DNA from: an uncultured Prevotellaceae bacterium
GTDB lineage: Bacteria > Bacteroidota > Bacteroidia > Bacteroidales > Bacteroidaceae
Length of the DNA stretch: 15,254 bases
Assembly: GCA_937900485.1 (NCBI GenBank)
Contig: CALCEL010000021.1
Location: forward strand, 1 to 15,254
Reading direction: 5' to 3'
Shown: piece by piece, positions 15,246 to 15,254 of the stretch
How the letters are laid out: every line of letters begins with the position of its first letter
How positions within the stretch are numbered: the first letter of the stretch is position 1
Made by a program: the position numbers and the translations under genes
The notes under the pieces: model-generated
The model's database searches: none
What the model was told of the DNA's origin: nothing
The model's input: only the letters and a program-made list of their open reading frames with translations

Positions 15246-15254
15246 CAAAATCCT

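Larger units (their letters stand above)
14775..15254. other. Right intergenic region with several stem-loops, no credible gene
   Basis: Nothing here has a recognisable protein. Positions 14781-14993 contain a 70-codon plus-strand frame, and the opposite strand has a roughly 40-codon frame without a convincing start that ends inside the terminator. Both look like chance or decay. From 15000 on the DNA holds hairpins at 15017-15034 (5 bp), 15058-15118 (large), CCCAAATTGGG at 15135-15145, 15169-15187 (6 bp with a 7-nt A-rich loop), and 15201-15245. Such density suggests an RNA element, but I do not recognise one. Confidence 0.5.

Overview
The window looks like a chromosomal segment of a Bacteroidales bacterium, most likely Prevotella or a close relative. 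The pointers are the Bacteroidetes-type promoter element TAnnTTTG, which recurs at sensible distances ahead of six genes or operons; a type III glutamine synthetase; an RNase G of Bacteroidetes length next to a tiny lysine/arginine-rich AURKAIP1/COX24-type ribosomal protein; and a DUF3078-like outer-membrane protein. Family names rest on recognised motifs, not on a database search.

Layout, left to right. Positions 1-560 hold no convincing gene but several inverted repeats. A canonical promoter (543-573) then serves rfbA (dTDP-glucose synthesis). rfbA converges on rng (RNase E/G family, minus strand), and a perfect 14-bp hairpin lies between them. Upstream of rng, on the same strand, come a 137-nt structured leader and a 29-residue ribosomal-type protein that is shorter than most gene callers accept. 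A divergent promoter region (3564-3832) separates this operon from a plus-strand pair: a DUF3078-like outer-membrane protein and a membrane-anchored protein with MORN repeats and a GH25 muramidase domain. Next comes guaA (GMP synthase), followed after 36 nt by a lone polysaccharide-export lipoprotein (OPX/Wza family) with no chain-length partner. A long UUCG-capped terminator-like hairpin follows, then a type III glutamine synthetase (glnN), an AraC-family regulator and a FadL-type outer-membrane transporter, ending in a strong terminator. The last 480 nt have no credible gene but several hairpins.

Most genes are housekeeping or cell-envelope functions and do not form one pathway. The functional groupings I can support are the small ribosomal protein with rng (translation/RNA decay), the DUF3078 protein with the MORN-GH25 protein (envelope, probably co-transcribed), and the AraC regulator with the FadL-type porin (possible regulator-target pair, supported by TAGGAC repeats 22 bp apart in the gap). 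I see no mobile element, CRISPR array, tRNA or rRNA, and no clear undescribed multi-gene system. The points most worth follow-up are the MORN-GH25 fusion and its partner, the promoter embedded in a 17-bp inverted repeat ahead of the AraC gene, the folded rng leader, and the unexplained structured DNA at the right end.

Four start sites were moved downstream of the longest open frame (rfbA, rng, the DUF3078-like gene and araC), because family N-termini, signal peptides or promoter positions favour the later ATG.
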